Source: Dehalococcoidia bacterium (GTDB lineage Bacteria > Chloroflexota > Dehalococcoidia > Dehalococcoidales > JAUVZE01). Taken from it: DNA of 22,601 nucleotides. The translations under genes were made by a program, and so were the position numbers. Position 1 is the stretch's first letter; the number at the start of each line of letters is the position of its first letter. The notes under the pieces were generated by a model. That model was given only the letters and a program-made list of their open reading frames with translations. It was not told the origin of the DNA and searched no databases. Below, piece after piece: positions 1-8,414 of this stretch. The stretch lies in contig SOJS01000053.1 in the NCBI GenBank assembly GCA_004376435.1, positions 1 through 22,601 on the forward strand. Reading direction: 5' to 3'.

Positions 1-3000
1 CTTCTCCTCATTGGTAACCCGCAGGCTGACCTCATCCTGCCCGGGAAAGTCCTTAAGGATGTCAATCAGCTGGTGGAGATAGGCAGTATCATGCGTCTCA
101 TCATCAGTCTGGCTGATGCTGATTATCAGCCGATGTACCTCGGCGGCGGTAACTTCCTCAACTGCTGGTGGCTTGCTAGGCTTGGCTGTTTCCGGCTGGT
201 AGTGGCGGACACGGTCACAGTTTAGCTGCAGTCGGTCATCCCTCAGCCTCACTCTACCCTCCACCACCAGGATATCGCCCTCCTGCCACAGGTCTTTGGT
301 ATCAGCGTAGATTTTGGGCCAGACCATAACCTCAATTCTGCCCTCCAGGTCCTCAAGCACAGCACTGGCAAAGGGGCGCCTGTCTCTGGTAAATAGCTGG
401 CGCACCGAGGCTACCATGCCGGCAACCCTGACCGTCTGCCCTGCCATTTCAGCATCAATCTGACCGCACAGGGTGGTCTCTGAATCAATCTTATCGGCAA
501 AAGAGCTAAAGGGGTGCTCAGAAATGTATACCCCGAGCAGCTCCTTCTCCCAGGCTAACCTCTCCTTGACCGAGATGTCAGACCCCTCAAGGTCAAGGTT
601 GGGCATAGGCACCGGCACCGCCTCACCCCACAGGTCAAACATGGTGGACTGCCCGCTCTCCTTAAGGCGCTGCTCCCGTTGCGCCAAGGACAGGATGCGG
701 TCAACACTGTGGAGCAAGACCCCGCGGCTACCCAGGCAGTCCAGGGCTCCGGCCTTAATCAGGCTTTCCATCACCCGCTTATTGACGCCACGCAATTCAG
801 CGCGGCGGCACAGGTCCTCAACAGACCTAAACTCACCCCCTTGGTCACGCTCATCAATAATTGGCTTGATAGCCCCCTCCCCCACATTCTTGATAGCGTT
901 CAGCCCGAAGCGAATGGAGGGGGTTTTGTCCGCCATCTCAATAGCAAAGCTGACCTGACTGTGGTTTATATCCGGCGGCAGGACATTTATCCCCAGGCGG
1001 CGGCACTCAGCCACCGCCGTCGCCACCTTCTCCAACTGAGCGGCGTGGGTGATAAGGAAAGCAGTAATATACTCCGCCGGGTAGTTTGCCTTGAGATAGG
1101 CAGTTTGATAGGCAATGAGGGCATAGCTGACGCTGTGCGCCTTGTTGAAGGCGTAGCCGGCAAAGGGCTCAATAAGGGCAAAGACCTCACCGGCAACATC
1201 AGCCGAGAAGCCATTTTTTCTGGCGCCGGCAATAAAGTTACGCCGCTCTTTTTTCATTACCTGGGAAATCTTCTTCCCCATTGCCTTGCGGAAGATATCA
1301 GCCTGCCCCAAACTGTAGCCGGCAAAAACCTGAACAATAAAGAGCACCTGCTCCTGATAGACAATCACCCCGTAGGTCTCTTCAAGGATACTGGCCAGAG
1401 CCGGGTGGGGGTAGCGGATGGGCTCAATACCGTGTTTGGCTTTGACGAAGGTGGGGATGTGCTCCATAGGTCCGGGGCGGTACAGGGCGACCATGGCGGC
1501 AATATCACTGAAAGAGGTCGGTTTAAGCTCCTTGATATGGCGGCGCATACCGGCTCCCTCCAGCTGGAAGACACCGGTTGTTTCCCCGGCAGAGAGCAGG
1601 GCAAATGTCCTCTCATCATCCATCGGGATCTGGGGCAGGTCAATATCAAGGCCACGGTTTTCAAGGATAATCTCCTTGGCTTTACTCAAGATAGTAAGGT
1701 TAGCCAGCCCGAGGAAGTCCATCTTGAGCAGACCAATGTGGGCAATATCCTCCATAGTAAACTGGGTCATCACCGTTTCCTGGCCATTATCCCGGCTTGC
1801 CCGCTGCAGCGGCACATATCTGGTGAGGGGTTCCCTGGAGATGACGACGCCGGCGGCATGGGTGCTGGCATGGCGGGAAATACCCTCCACCCGCCGGGCT
1901 GACTCCACCAGATTGTGGATGGTAGCATCATCATGGTAGATATTCCTCAGTTCGCTGTTTTCTTCCAGAGCCCTCTCCAGAGTCATGTTGGGCGAAAAGG
2001 GGACCAGCCTGGCGACGCGGTCAACATCGCTATAGGGCATGCCCAGCGCCCGACCGACATCTCTTAAGGCGGCTCGGGCGCCCAGTGTGCCGAAGGTGAT
2101 AATCTGGGCGACATGGTCCTGCCCGTATTTATGGGAGACATAGGCAATGACCTCGTCACGGCGGTCATCCTCAAAATCCAAATCTATATCGGGCATCTCC
2201 TGCCGCTCCAGATTGAGGAAGCGCTCAAATACCAGTTTATGCTCCATAGGGTCAGCGGCGGTGATACCCAAGCAGTGGAGGACAATGCTGGCGGCGGCGC
2301 TCCCCCTGACCCCGAAGAGGATGTTTTTCTCTTTGGCAAAAGAGATAAGGTCCCAGACAACAAGAAAGTAGTTGGCAAACTGGGTCTTTTTTATCACCTC
2401 CAGCTCATACTCAAGCCGCCTCTCTATTTCCGGTGTCGGCTGGGGGTAATACTGGTGCCAGCTCTGGTAACAGAGGTCAGCCAGAAACTGGTCAGCCGTT
2501 TTTCCTTGCGGTAGCTCTATCTCGGGCAGGTGCAGGCGGCCAAACTCAAGCTCAAGATGGCACATCTGGGCAATGCGCTCGGTGTTTTCAATTGCCTGTG
2601 GGATATCCTTAAATAGCTCGGCCATCTCCCGGGGGCTCTTAAGGTAAAAGAAGTCGCCAGCCATCTTCATTCTATTTTCATCATAGATGGATGAGTTAGT
2701 CCCGATACAGAGCAGAAGGTCATGAGACGGGGCATCTTCCTGGTTGATATAGTGGACATCATTAGTCGCCACCAGCGGGATATTAAGCTCAGCACCGATA
2801 GCGATGAGGCTCTGGTTTACTGGCTCCAGCTCCGGGATGGGCTGCCTCTGTATCTCCAGATAGAAATCAGCAAATGTCTGCTTATACCATAAGGCGGCTT
2901 CTTTTGCCTCCTCAATAAGCCCTTCCCGAATAAGAGACGGCACCTCACCGGCAACACACGCTGAGAGGGCGATAAGCCCATTTTTATGCTGGGCAAGAAG

Positions 3001-3360
3001 CTCTTTATCCACTCTTGGCTTGTAGTAGAAACCCTCAAGGTGGGCTCTAGTGGTGAGCTGAATCAGGTTATGGTAGCCGGTCTTGTTTTTAGCCAGCAGG
3101 ATGAGGTGGTAGCGGTTCTTATCGCCGGCATCACGGCCAAAACGGCTGTTGGGGGAAAGATAAACCTCGCAGCCGATAATGGGTTTTATACCAGCCTGCC
3201 TGGCTTGAAGATAGAACTGGATAGCGCCATACATCACGCCATGGTCGGTTATCGCCAGGCTGTCCATACCCAGCTCCCTGGCTTTTGCCAAAAGCTGAGG
3301 AATGCGGCACATGCCATCAAGCAGGCTATACTCAGTATGGACGTGGAGATGGCTAAACAT
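1..3360 (-). CDS. dnaE: DNA polymerase III alpha subunit, 3' end beyond window
   Basis: This is the catalytic subunit of the replicative DNA polymerase. I translated the minus strand from the ATG at 3360 to base 1 without meeting a stop, so 1120 residues are visible and only the C-terminus is missing. The protein opens with a PHP domain (HLHVHTEYSLLDG at residues 4-16). The polymerase aspartates fit D391 and D393 in MPDIDLDF and D548 in KMDFLGL, matching E. coli D401, D403 and D555. A conserved FAGYAFNKAHSVSYA palm/fingers block follows. A helix-hairpin-helix lies near residue 860, a beta-clamp peptide QSTMF at 904-908 and an OB fold from about 970. The start is supported by AGAAGG just upstream and an extended -10 promoter further up. 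Long plus-strand ORFs across this region are antisense shadows. Confidence 0.97.
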   Translation of the reverse strand, partial: MFSHLHVHTEYSLLDGMCRIPQLLAKARELGMDSLAITDHGVMYGAIQFYLQARQAGIKPIIGCEVYLSPNSRFGRDAGDKNRYHLILLAKNKTGYHNLIQLTTRAHLEGFYYKPRVDKELLAQHKNGLIALSACVAGEVPSLIREGLIEEAKEAALWYKQTFADFYLEIQRQPIPELEPVNQSLIAIGAELNIPLVATNDVHYINQEDAPSHDLLLCIGTNSSIYDENRMKMAGDFFYLKSPREMAELFKDIPQAIENTERIAQMCHLELEFGRLHLPEIELPQGKTADQFLADLCYQSWHQYYPQPTPEIERRLEYELEVIKKTQFANYFLVVWDLISFAKEKNILFGVRGSAAASIVLHCLGITAADPMEHKLVFERFLNLERQEMPDIDLDFEDDRRDEVIAYVSHKYGQDHVAQIITFGTLGARAALRDVGRALGMPYSDVDRVARLVPFSPNMTLERALEENSELRNIYHDDATIHNLVESARRVEGISRHASTHAAGVVISREPLTRYVPLQRASRDNGQETVMTQFTMEDIAHIGLLKMDFLGLANLTILSKAKEIILENRGLDIDLPQIPMDDERTFALLSAGETTGVFQLEGAGMRRHIKELKPTSFSDIAAMVALYRPGPMEHIPTFVKAKHGIEPIRYPHPALASILEETYGVIVYQEQVLFIVQVFAGYSLGQADIFRKAMGKKISQVMKKERRNFIAGARKNGFSADVAGEVFALIEPFAGYAFNKAHSVSYALIAYQTAYLKANYPAEYITAFLITHAAQLEKVATAVAECRRLGINVLPPDINHSQVSFAIEMADKTPSIRFGLNAIKNVGEGAIKPIIDERDQGGEFRSVEDLCRRAELRGVNKRVMESLIKAGALDCLGSRGVLLHSVDRILSLAQREQRLKESGQSTMFDLWGEAVPVPMPNLDLEGSDISVKERLAWEKELLGVYISEHPFSSFADKIDSETTLCGQIDAEMAGQTVRVAGMVASVRQLFTRDRRPFASAVLEDLEGRIEVMVWPKIYADTKDLWQEGDILVVEGRVRLRDDRLQLNCDRVRHYQPETAKPSKPPAVEEVTAAEVHRLIISISQTDDETHDTAYLHQLIDILKDFPGQDEVSLRVTNEEK

Positions 3361-3390
3361 GGCACCTTCTAGCAGTGTAAATTTGCCATT

Positions 3391-3399
3391 ATTATAGCA
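3391..3399 (-). promoter_or_regulatory. Extended -10 promoter of dnaE
   Basis: On the minus strand this reads TGCTATAAT, a perfect -10 hexamer with the extended TGn element, about 30 bases upstream of the dnaE ATG. I see no good -35, as expected for an extended -10 promoter. The same nonamer precedes gyrB. Confidence 0.55.
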
Positions 3400-3492
3400 C
3401 AGGGCTAGTCTTTAGAGTATTCTTTGAGGAGAGTTTAGGAGAGACAAAGCCGCAACATGATTGTTCCGTTTTGGCCGACTTTTTGAGCTTGA

Positions 3493-4602
3493 TTACCCTG
3501 CCAGGCCGCGACTGCGCAGACGATCTTCTTCCCAGGCCGCGAAGTCGGCCGGGGGATGAATCAGCCGGGCATCGGACCTCTTATGCAGATGCGCCGCCAT
3601 ATCGGGGCAGCCGGTGACGCACAATCCACACCCGATGCAGCGGCTGGAGTCCACCACCGCCAGGTCTTCATTCATAGAAATGGCGCCAACCTGGCAACGA
3701 TCTACGCATATCTCACAGCCCGTGCACTCAGTAGGGTCAACCTCAGCGTAGTAGTTAGCCCTGGCCACCGAGTTCTCAATGCCCCGCTGAGTGACACCCC
3801 GCAGGATTTCACAACAGCACCCACAGCAGTTGCAAATATAGAAGGCATCTTTGACATTATTACTGACGGTGTGGACGAGGCCAATTGCCTCCGCCTCATC
3901 GAGGATGGCTAGCGCTTCCTCCTGTGAGACGCTATCCTGTCCCGCAGGGAGCTCCGCCCCGCTGAAGACAAGGCAGTTCCTGAGCGGGAAGTTACAGCTC
4001 CGGCTGCCGAGAAGGTTCTGCTCAACTCGACAGATGCAGTCGCGCACTGAGTAGGATTCGGCCTGCAGCAGCAAGGCACGCACATCATCGTAAGGAAGAA
4101 TCCACTCTGACTTCACTGCCTTCCGGGCAGGGATGACACGATGCAGGGGCGGATGTGTTCCCAGGATTCCCTGCGCTGTTCCCTGAAGCATCATATACTG
4201 CTCAAAGAGATGGGCAAGCTCGTGGTCTATTGTGTGAAACTGCTCCTCATAGATTCCCACTACAAAGGGGGCCAGTCGGTAGTGGCGAACTCCCCCTCTA
4301 TCCGCCACTTCGAGCAACCCGCGGCGAGATATCACCCGGAGTCTTTCGGTAACTTCCTCCACTGGAAGCCCCACTCTGGCGCTAATCTCCTCCGCTGATT
4401 CCATCTTCCTGCCAAGCTTGCCAGCCAGCCAGGCCTCTTCAGGCCGGGCGATCTTCTTCAGCAGGCGGATCTCGACACCAGACTGCGTCCGTGGAAAGCT
4501 ATTGGGCAACGCATTCAGTTGGTCGGCCAGTCGCTCGTAGACTTCATCGGTCATGTTAAGTTTACTTTCTTTGTTCCCATGAGTATCAGTACTTTTGCCC
4601 AT
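3493..4602 (-). CDS. Winged-helix and multi-cluster 4Fe-4S binding protein
   Basis: I do not know a specific function. The N-terminal third looks like a helix-turn-helix or winged-helix unit (residues about 67-110), with EEISARVGLPVEEVTERLRV followed by a short wing. The rest is rich in cysteine. One group is C189, C191, C203 and C210. A dense CNCCGCCC run covers C257-C264. Two classical ferredoxin motifs follow: C293/C296/C299/C303 (CTGCEICVDRC) and C322/C325/C328/C332 (CIGCGLCVTGC), each with the trailing C of its partner. This suggests a soluble redox protein, possibly a redox-sensing regulator or an electron-transfer adaptor. A longer reading from a TTG at 4647 exists. I chose the ATG at 4602 because AAAGGGGTG lies at the right distance upstream. 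The gene stands alone between dnaE and a divergent gene, so context gives no pathway. Confidence 0.85.
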   Translation of the reverse strand: MGKSTDTHGNKESKLNMTDEVYERLADQLNALPNSFPRTQSGVEIRLLKKIARPEEAWLAGKLGRKMESAEEISARVGLPVEEVTERLRVISRRGLLEVADRGGVRHYRLAPFVVGIYEEQFHTIDHELAHLFEQYMMLQGTAQGILGTHPPLHRVIPARKAVKSEWILPYDDVRALLLQAESYSVRDCICRVEQNLLGSRSCNFPLRNCLVFSGAELPAGQDSVSQEEALAILDEAEAIGLVHTVSNNVKDAFYICNCCGCCCEILRGVTQRGIENSVARANYYAEVDPTECTGCEICVDRCQVGAISMNEDLAVVDSSRCIGCGLCVTGCPDMAAHLHKRSDARLIHPPADFAAWEEDRLRSRGLAG

Positions 4603-4712
4603 TTTCACCCCTTTTGCCGGTAAAAAGCTCTTAACGATTCCCTCCAATCCACAGTCTATGTCCAGCTATCTACGAATGTCAAACCTTGCCAAATTAAACG
4701 TAAGGGCGTTTA

Positions 4713-4768
4713 AGGGGCGGCACGCCCCTCTTCTTCTACTTCCCCCTCTCCTTTGAAGGAGAGGGGGA
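4713..4768. repeat. Pair of GC-rich intergenic hairpins
   Basis: Two inverted repeats stand back to back in the divergent gap between the 4Fe-4S gene and the Lit-like gene. The first is AGGGGCG, loop GCA, CGCCCCT (4713-4729), followed by CTTCTTCT. The second has perfect 13-base arms, TCCCCCTCTCCTT (4741-4753) and its complement (4756-4768), with a two-base loop. Being upstream of genes on both sides, they are unlikely to be ordinary terminators. They look like dispersed palindromic repeats, and a relative of the first lies at 22572-22592. Confidence 0.6.
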
Positions 4769-4845
4769 TAAAGGGGATGAGGTAGAGAGTGCTGTTCTTT
4801 TTAAGCCTAACAGTGTAAAATCGGGGAGATGGCAAGGGGGCAAAA

Positions 4846-5520
4846 TTGAGTATTCTTAGCACCATAGCCAAGTGGCTTTTTATGCTCTGCCTGCCAATAC
4901 TGCTGCTGACAGCCAGTATCGGCGGGGCGGTAAACAGCCTGTGGCTCTATAAATACGGCTTTGAGAAAAATAATGTCAGCCAGACCACCGGCCTGACTGA
5001 AAGTGAGCTGGAGATGGCGGCGGTGGGGTTAATCAGCTACTTTAACTCCGGTGAGGAGTATATCAGCCTGACCGTGGTCAGGGAGGACGAGGTATTTGAG
5101 CTCTTTTACCAGCAGGAGGTAGCCCACCTCAGGGATGTCAAAGGGCTTTTTTGGCTTAACTACTGGCTTTTACTGGGAACGCTTGTTTACGCCCTTATCT
5201 TCAGCGCCATCAGCCTCCTCCGGCACCAGAGGCGGCGGCTGGCGTGGGGGGCAGTCGGCGGGAGTAGCCTTACCCTTTTCCTGATGCTGGCGCTGGGGCT
5301 GGGCACGCTGCTTGGCTTTGACCGCCTATTCTGGCAGTTCCACCTCATCAGCTTCAGCAATGAACTCTGGCGGCTTGACCCGACCAAAGACTACTTGATA
5401 ATGCTCTTCCCGCAAGCCTTCTGGTATGAGGCGACCCTGCTCTGCGTTCTGGCAGCTGTGGTCGGAGCAGTAGTCATTGGCGGGGTGGCTGGGGTTTACT
5501 TAAAGAGGACAAAAAAATAG
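4846..5520 (+). CDS. DUF1461/TIGR01906 membrane protein, Lit-like lipoprotein transacylase
   Basis: This 224-residue integral membrane protein has four predicted spans (about 10-32, 103-125, 137-157 and 196-218), with an extracytoplasmic loop between the first two. It carries family landmarks of DUF1461: the ELFYQQEVAHLRDV block (H94) and the FHLISFSNELWRLDP block (H166), then a DYLIMLFPQAFW segment. From memory, characterised relatives (Lit) in Gram-positives move an acyl chain within lipoproteins to make the lyso form, and two histidines are important. H94 and H166 would be those residues. The start is a TTG with AAGGGGG six bases upstream; no ATG fits. The gene is 47 bases upstream of mscS, and a weak TGTAAAAT near 4814 could be its -10. 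The membrane family is clear; transacylase function is inferred. Confidence 0.8.
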   Translation: MSILSTIAKWLFMLCLPILLLTASIGGAVNSLWLYKYGFEKNNVSQTTGLTESELEMAAVGLISYFNSGEEYISLTVVREDEVFELFYQQEVAHLRDVKGLFWLNYWLLLGTLVYALIFSAISLLRHQRRRLAWGAVGGSSLTLFLMLALGLGTLLGFDRLFWQFHLISFSNELWRLDPTKDYLIMLFPQAFWYEATLLCVLAAVVGAVVIGGVAGVYLKRTKK

Positions 5521-5528
5521 CCCTATTA

Positions 5529-5537
5529 TGATATAAT
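5529..5537 (+). promoter_or_regulatory. Extended -10 promoter of mscS
   Basis: TGATATAAT, an extended -10 with a perfect TATAAT hexamer, lies 30 bases before the mscS start. The sequence 17-18 bases upstream (around GACAAA) is a poor -35. Confidence 0.45.
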
Positions 5538-5567
5538 ATAGCCAATCTTTTTAAGAAGGTAGCTGGT

Positions 5568-6749
5568 ATGTGGGAATGGTTTACGGCTAACGGGGTATGG
5601 CTAATCATTGCTCTGGCTTTGGGGCTAGCCCTCTTCTTCCTTTTAAGGCGCTGGGCCCTAAAGGCTATAGAAAAGATAATCCCCAAGGAGTGGCAGAAGC
5701 AGTTGAAAAGCGCCCAGAGGATAGCAACCTGGGTCATCCTCACCCTCGGCGTCGTGGTCACCGCCCTTGTCGTGACCACAGTTATCATCCCAAGCTATGG
5801 TGTGGATATCAATCCGGCTCTGGAGGCAGTAGGCGGCTGGTTTCTGGAGCACGGCGTTCTTATTCTGGTTATCATCCTGCTAGCCTACATGACCTACAAG
5901 ATGGCCAAGGTGGTAATGCCAAAGCTGGTTGCCAGGCTGGTGACGTCAAGAGGTAAAGGGCGGCGTGTCAAGGATGTACAAAAGAGGTCTCACACCCTGA
6001 GCCGATTCCTTATCTCTATGATTGGTGTCGTCGTAGTCATCGTCGCTATCTTTATGATTCTCTCCGAGATAGGGCTGGATATTACGCCACTGCTGGCTGG
6101 AGCCGGGGTGGTCGGCATCGCTGTCGGCTTCGGCGCCCAAAGCATAATCAAGGACTTCCTCACCGGGCTGTTCATCGTCCTTGATGATTACTACAGCAAG
6201 GGTGATGTGGTGCGGGTTGCCGGCATTGCCGGACTGGTGGAAGAGGTCAACCTGAGAAGGACAATTCTCCGCGACCTGGACGGCATTGTTCACATCATAC
6301 CCAATGGCGAAATCAGCGTCGCCAGCAACTTCACCAGAAACTGGTCACGGGTTAATATCAACATACCGGTAGCCTATGGCGAGGACCTGGACAAGGTGAT
6401 AGCGGTTATAAACAGGGTAGGCCAAGAGCTGGCTGAGGATGAAGCCTTTGCCCCCCTGATAATAAAAGCGCCTCAGGTGCTCAGGGTGGATAAGTTTGGC
6501 GATTCAGCCATTGAGATAAAGGTGCTAGGCGAGACCCAGCCAATCAAACAGTGGGATGTGATGGGTGAGCTGAGGAAGAGGATTAAGAAGGCCTTTGATG
6601 AGGAGGGGATAGAAATCCCGTGGCCTCATGTTAAGCTTTATTTTGGTGACAGCTCTCTGAATACAGGGGTAACCTGCCCGTCCTGCTCTAAAGCTAACAT
6701 GCCCGGCAGCAAATTCTGCTCCCATTGTGGCGCCAGTCTCAGCTCTTAA
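5568..6749 (+). CDS. MscS-family mechanosensitive channel with C-terminal zinc ribbon
   Basis: This small-conductance mechanosensitive channel releases solutes on hypo-osmotic shock. Three N-terminal hydrophobic spans (about 10-26, 47-70 and 90-110) precede the family core. The pore-lining helix and following beta domain contain GVVGIAVGFGAQSIIKDF, then the conserved FIVLDDYYSKGDVV and IIPNGEISVASNFTRNWSR. The C-terminal alpha/beta domain is complete, ending near VKLYFG. An unusual tail follows, with C370, C373, C384 and C387 in a CPSC...CSHCG arrangement, a typical zinc ribbon that ordinary MscS proteins lack. The start ATG has AAGAAGG upstream. The channel should sit in the cytoplasmic membrane with the zinc ribbon in the cytosol. 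The role of the tail is unknown. Confidence 0.93.
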   Translation: MWEWFTANGVWLIIALALGLALFFLLRRWALKAIEKIIPKEWQKQLKSAQRIATWVILTLGVVVTALVVTTVIIPSYGVDINPALEAVGGWFLEHGVLILVIILLAYMTYKMAKVVMPKLVARLVTSRGKGRRVKDVQKRSHTLSRFLISMIGVVVVIVAIFMILSEIGLDITPLLAGAGVVGIAVGFGAQSIIKDFLTGLFIVLDDYYSKGDVVRVAGIAGLVEEVNLRRTILRDLDGIVHIIPNGEISVASNFTRNWSRVNINIPVAYGEDLDKVIAVINRVGQELAEDEAFAPLIIKAPQVLRVDKFGDSAIEIKVLGETQPIKQWDVMGELRKRIKKAFDEEGIEIPWPHVKLYFGDSSLNTGVTCPSCSKANMPGSKFCSHCGASLSS

Positions 6750-6758
6750 AGTAACATC

Positions 6759-6788
6759 TTGTCTTTCAGGATAGTAATGGGCTATAAT
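6759..6788 (+). promoter_or_regulatory. Promoter of ilvE-plsY
   Basis: TTGTCT at 6759-6764 and TATAAT at 6783-6788 are separated by 18 bases, a good vegetative-type promoter 30 bases before the ilvE start. It probably drives plsY as well. Confidence 0.6.
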
Positions 6789-6817
6789 GAGCGCCATCTA
6801 GTAAGGGGGTTTTTTAA

Positions 6818-7735
6818 ATGCCATCATACGCCTTTTTGCACAAGCAGTTTGTTCCTTTGGAGGAAGCTAAGATAGGGGTTATGACCCATGCTCTGCACTA
6901 CGGCACCGCCATTTTTGAGGGAATAAGAGGCAACTGGAACAGCCTTAAGCAGCAGGTCTACCTGTTTCGTCTTAAAGAGCACTACCAGCGTCTGCTCCGT
7001 GGCTGCTGCCTGCTCCGGATTAACCTGCCCTACACGGCTGATGAGCTCTGCCAGATAACAATTGAACTGGTTAGAAAGTGCGCCTTTAAGGAAGATATCT
7101 ATATCCGCCCGCTAGCCTATAAAAGCTCCCAGGCGCTGGGTGTCCGCCTCCATGACCTGGAGGATGATTTTCTGGTCTTTGCCACCCCTTGGGGGCGGTA
7201 TCTGGACACAGATAAATGCCGCTGCACTATCTCCTCGTGGCGGCGCCCCGAGGCTAATGTAATTCCACCACAAGCCAAGATTACCGGCCTTTATATCAAT
7301 AATGCCTTCGCCAAAACAGAAGCCATGGCTAAAGGTTTTGATGAGGCAATTATGCTTGCTCCCGATGGTCATATCTCCGAAGGCAGCGGCGAGAATATCT
7401 TCCTGGTGATAGATGGCAAACTGGTTACCCCCGCCAGCTACAATAGCATCCTTATCGGCATTACCCGCGATACAGTAATCAAACTGGCGCAAAACGAGCT
7501 GGGGGTAGAAACAATAGAAAGACCAATTGACCGCAGTGAACTCTACACTGCCCAAGAGTGCTTCCTTACCGGCACCGCCGCCCATATAACCCCGGTCGCC
7601 GAAATAGACCACTACCAGATAGGGGACGGCAAAGCCGGCAAGATAACCGCCAAGCTAAAGAAAATCTATGCCGAGGTAATAAAAGGCAACCATCAAAAAT
7701 ACCAAAGCTGGTGCACTGCCGTCTATAAAAAATAA
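6818..7735 (+). CDS. ilvE: Branched-chain amino acid aminotransferase
   Basis: This PLP-dependent fold-type IV aminotransferase interconverts valine, leucine or isoleucine with their 2-oxo acids, using glutamate/2-oxoglutarate, in the cytosol. The length (305 residues) is normal. Family landmarks are HYGTAIFEGIRG near 27-38, RPLAYKS at 97-103 and PQAKITGLYINN with the probable Schiff-base lysine K154. SEGSGENIFLV (187-197) and GITRDTVIKLA follow, then FLTGTAAHITPV near the end. D-amino acid transaminases and aminodeoxychorismate lyases share the fold, but the SEGSGEN and GTAAHITPV blocks fit IlvE best. The ATG has AAGGGGG eight bases upstream. The gene lies 18 bases before plsY, so the two are probably co-transcribed, though their pathways are unrelated. 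Confidence 0.93.
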   Translation: MPSYAFLHKQFVPLEEAKIGVMTHALHYGTAIFEGIRGNWNSLKQQVYLFRLKEHYQRLLRGCCLLRINLPYTADELCQITIELVRKCAFKEDIYIRPLAYKSSQALGVRLHDLEDDFLVFATPWGRYLDTDKCRCTISSWRRPEANVIPPQAKITGLYINNAFAKTEAMAKGFDEAIMLAPDGHISEGSGENIFLVIDGKLVTPASYNSILIGITRDTVIKLAQNELGVETIERPIDRSELYTAQECFLTGTAAHITPVAEIDHYQIGDGKAGKITAKLKKIYAEVIKGNHQKYQSWCTAVYKK

Positions 7736-7753
7736 AGCTGATATGGAGGGTAA

Positions 7754-8413
7754 ATGATAGTCAATGAAATCGTTACCGGAATAATAGTTGCTCTCATTGG
7801 TTATCTACTTGGCTCCATTCCATCAGCCTATATTGCCACCCGCCTTGTCAAGGGGAAGGACATCCGCAAGCTTGGTGGCGGCAATGTTGGCGGCTTAAAT
7901 GTCTTCCGCGAGGTGGGACCTTGGCCAGCACTGGCCGCCGGTCTGACTGATGTCGGCAAGGGGGCGGCAGCAGTGGCTATCGCCATCTGGGCATTACAGG
8001 TGCCGCCGCTCTTTGTGCTGCTGGCCGGGCTTTTTGCCGTTATCGGCCACAACTGGATGCTCTTTCTTAAATTTAGCGGCGGCAAGGGGATGGGACCTAC
8101 CTTCGGCGCCCTGTTTGTCTTGCTGCCATTTTATGGCTACGGGCTGGGGCTGGCAATCCTTTTCGGCATAATTCTTGTCCTCTTCATCATCACCCGTAAT
8201 GTTGCCCTGTCTATGGGGATTGGTCTTGGTACCCTACCCCTTATTATCTGGTTTGGTATGCATTCCGGGATAGGCACTGTCTTTGCCATTGTCCTCGGTC
8301 TTATAATAGCCGTTAGATTCCTGCCCACCGCCAGAGCGGCAATGGCTAAATCAAAGACAACAAAGGATTTTGTCTTTGATAACTGGCAAAGGAATAAGAA
8401 AGGGAAGACGTAG
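7754..8413 (+). CDS. plsY: Glycerol-3-phosphate acyltransferase, PlsY family
   Basis: PlsY enzymes transfer an acyl group from acyl-phosphate to glycerol 3-phosphate, the first step of phospholipid synthesis, in the cytoplasmic membrane. The protein has several hydrophobic spans and the three family regions: GYLLGSIPSAYIATR (16-30), RKLGGGNVGGLNVFREVG (38-55) and FLKFSGGKGMG (104-114). The second motif is normally close to GSGNxGATNxxR, so this is a divergent member with G for S and GL for AT. The third is usually GGKGVAT. The length of 219 is slightly above the usual 190-210, with a basic C-terminal tail. The ATG follows GGAGGG at four bases. The stop lies one base from the stop of the convergent aldolase gene. 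A second, more standard plsY elsewhere in the genome is possible. Confidence 0.85.
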   Translation: MIVNEIVTGIIVALIGYLLGSIPSAYIATRLVKGKDIRKLGGGNVGGLNVFREVGPWPALAAGLTDVGKGAAAVAIAIWALQVPPLFVLLAGLFAVIGHNWMLFLKFSGGKGMGPTFGALFVLLPFYGYGLGLAILFGIILVLFIITRNVALSMGIGLGTLPLIIWFGMHSGIGTVFAIVLGLIIAVRFLPTARAAMAKSKTTKDFVFDNWQRNKKGKT

Positions 8414-8414
8414 G

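Noticed and set aside
679..1902. A 407-codon plus-strand ORF
   Set aside because: It is antisense to dnaE, whose conserved motifs are continuous on the minus strand, and its translation has no recognisable domain.
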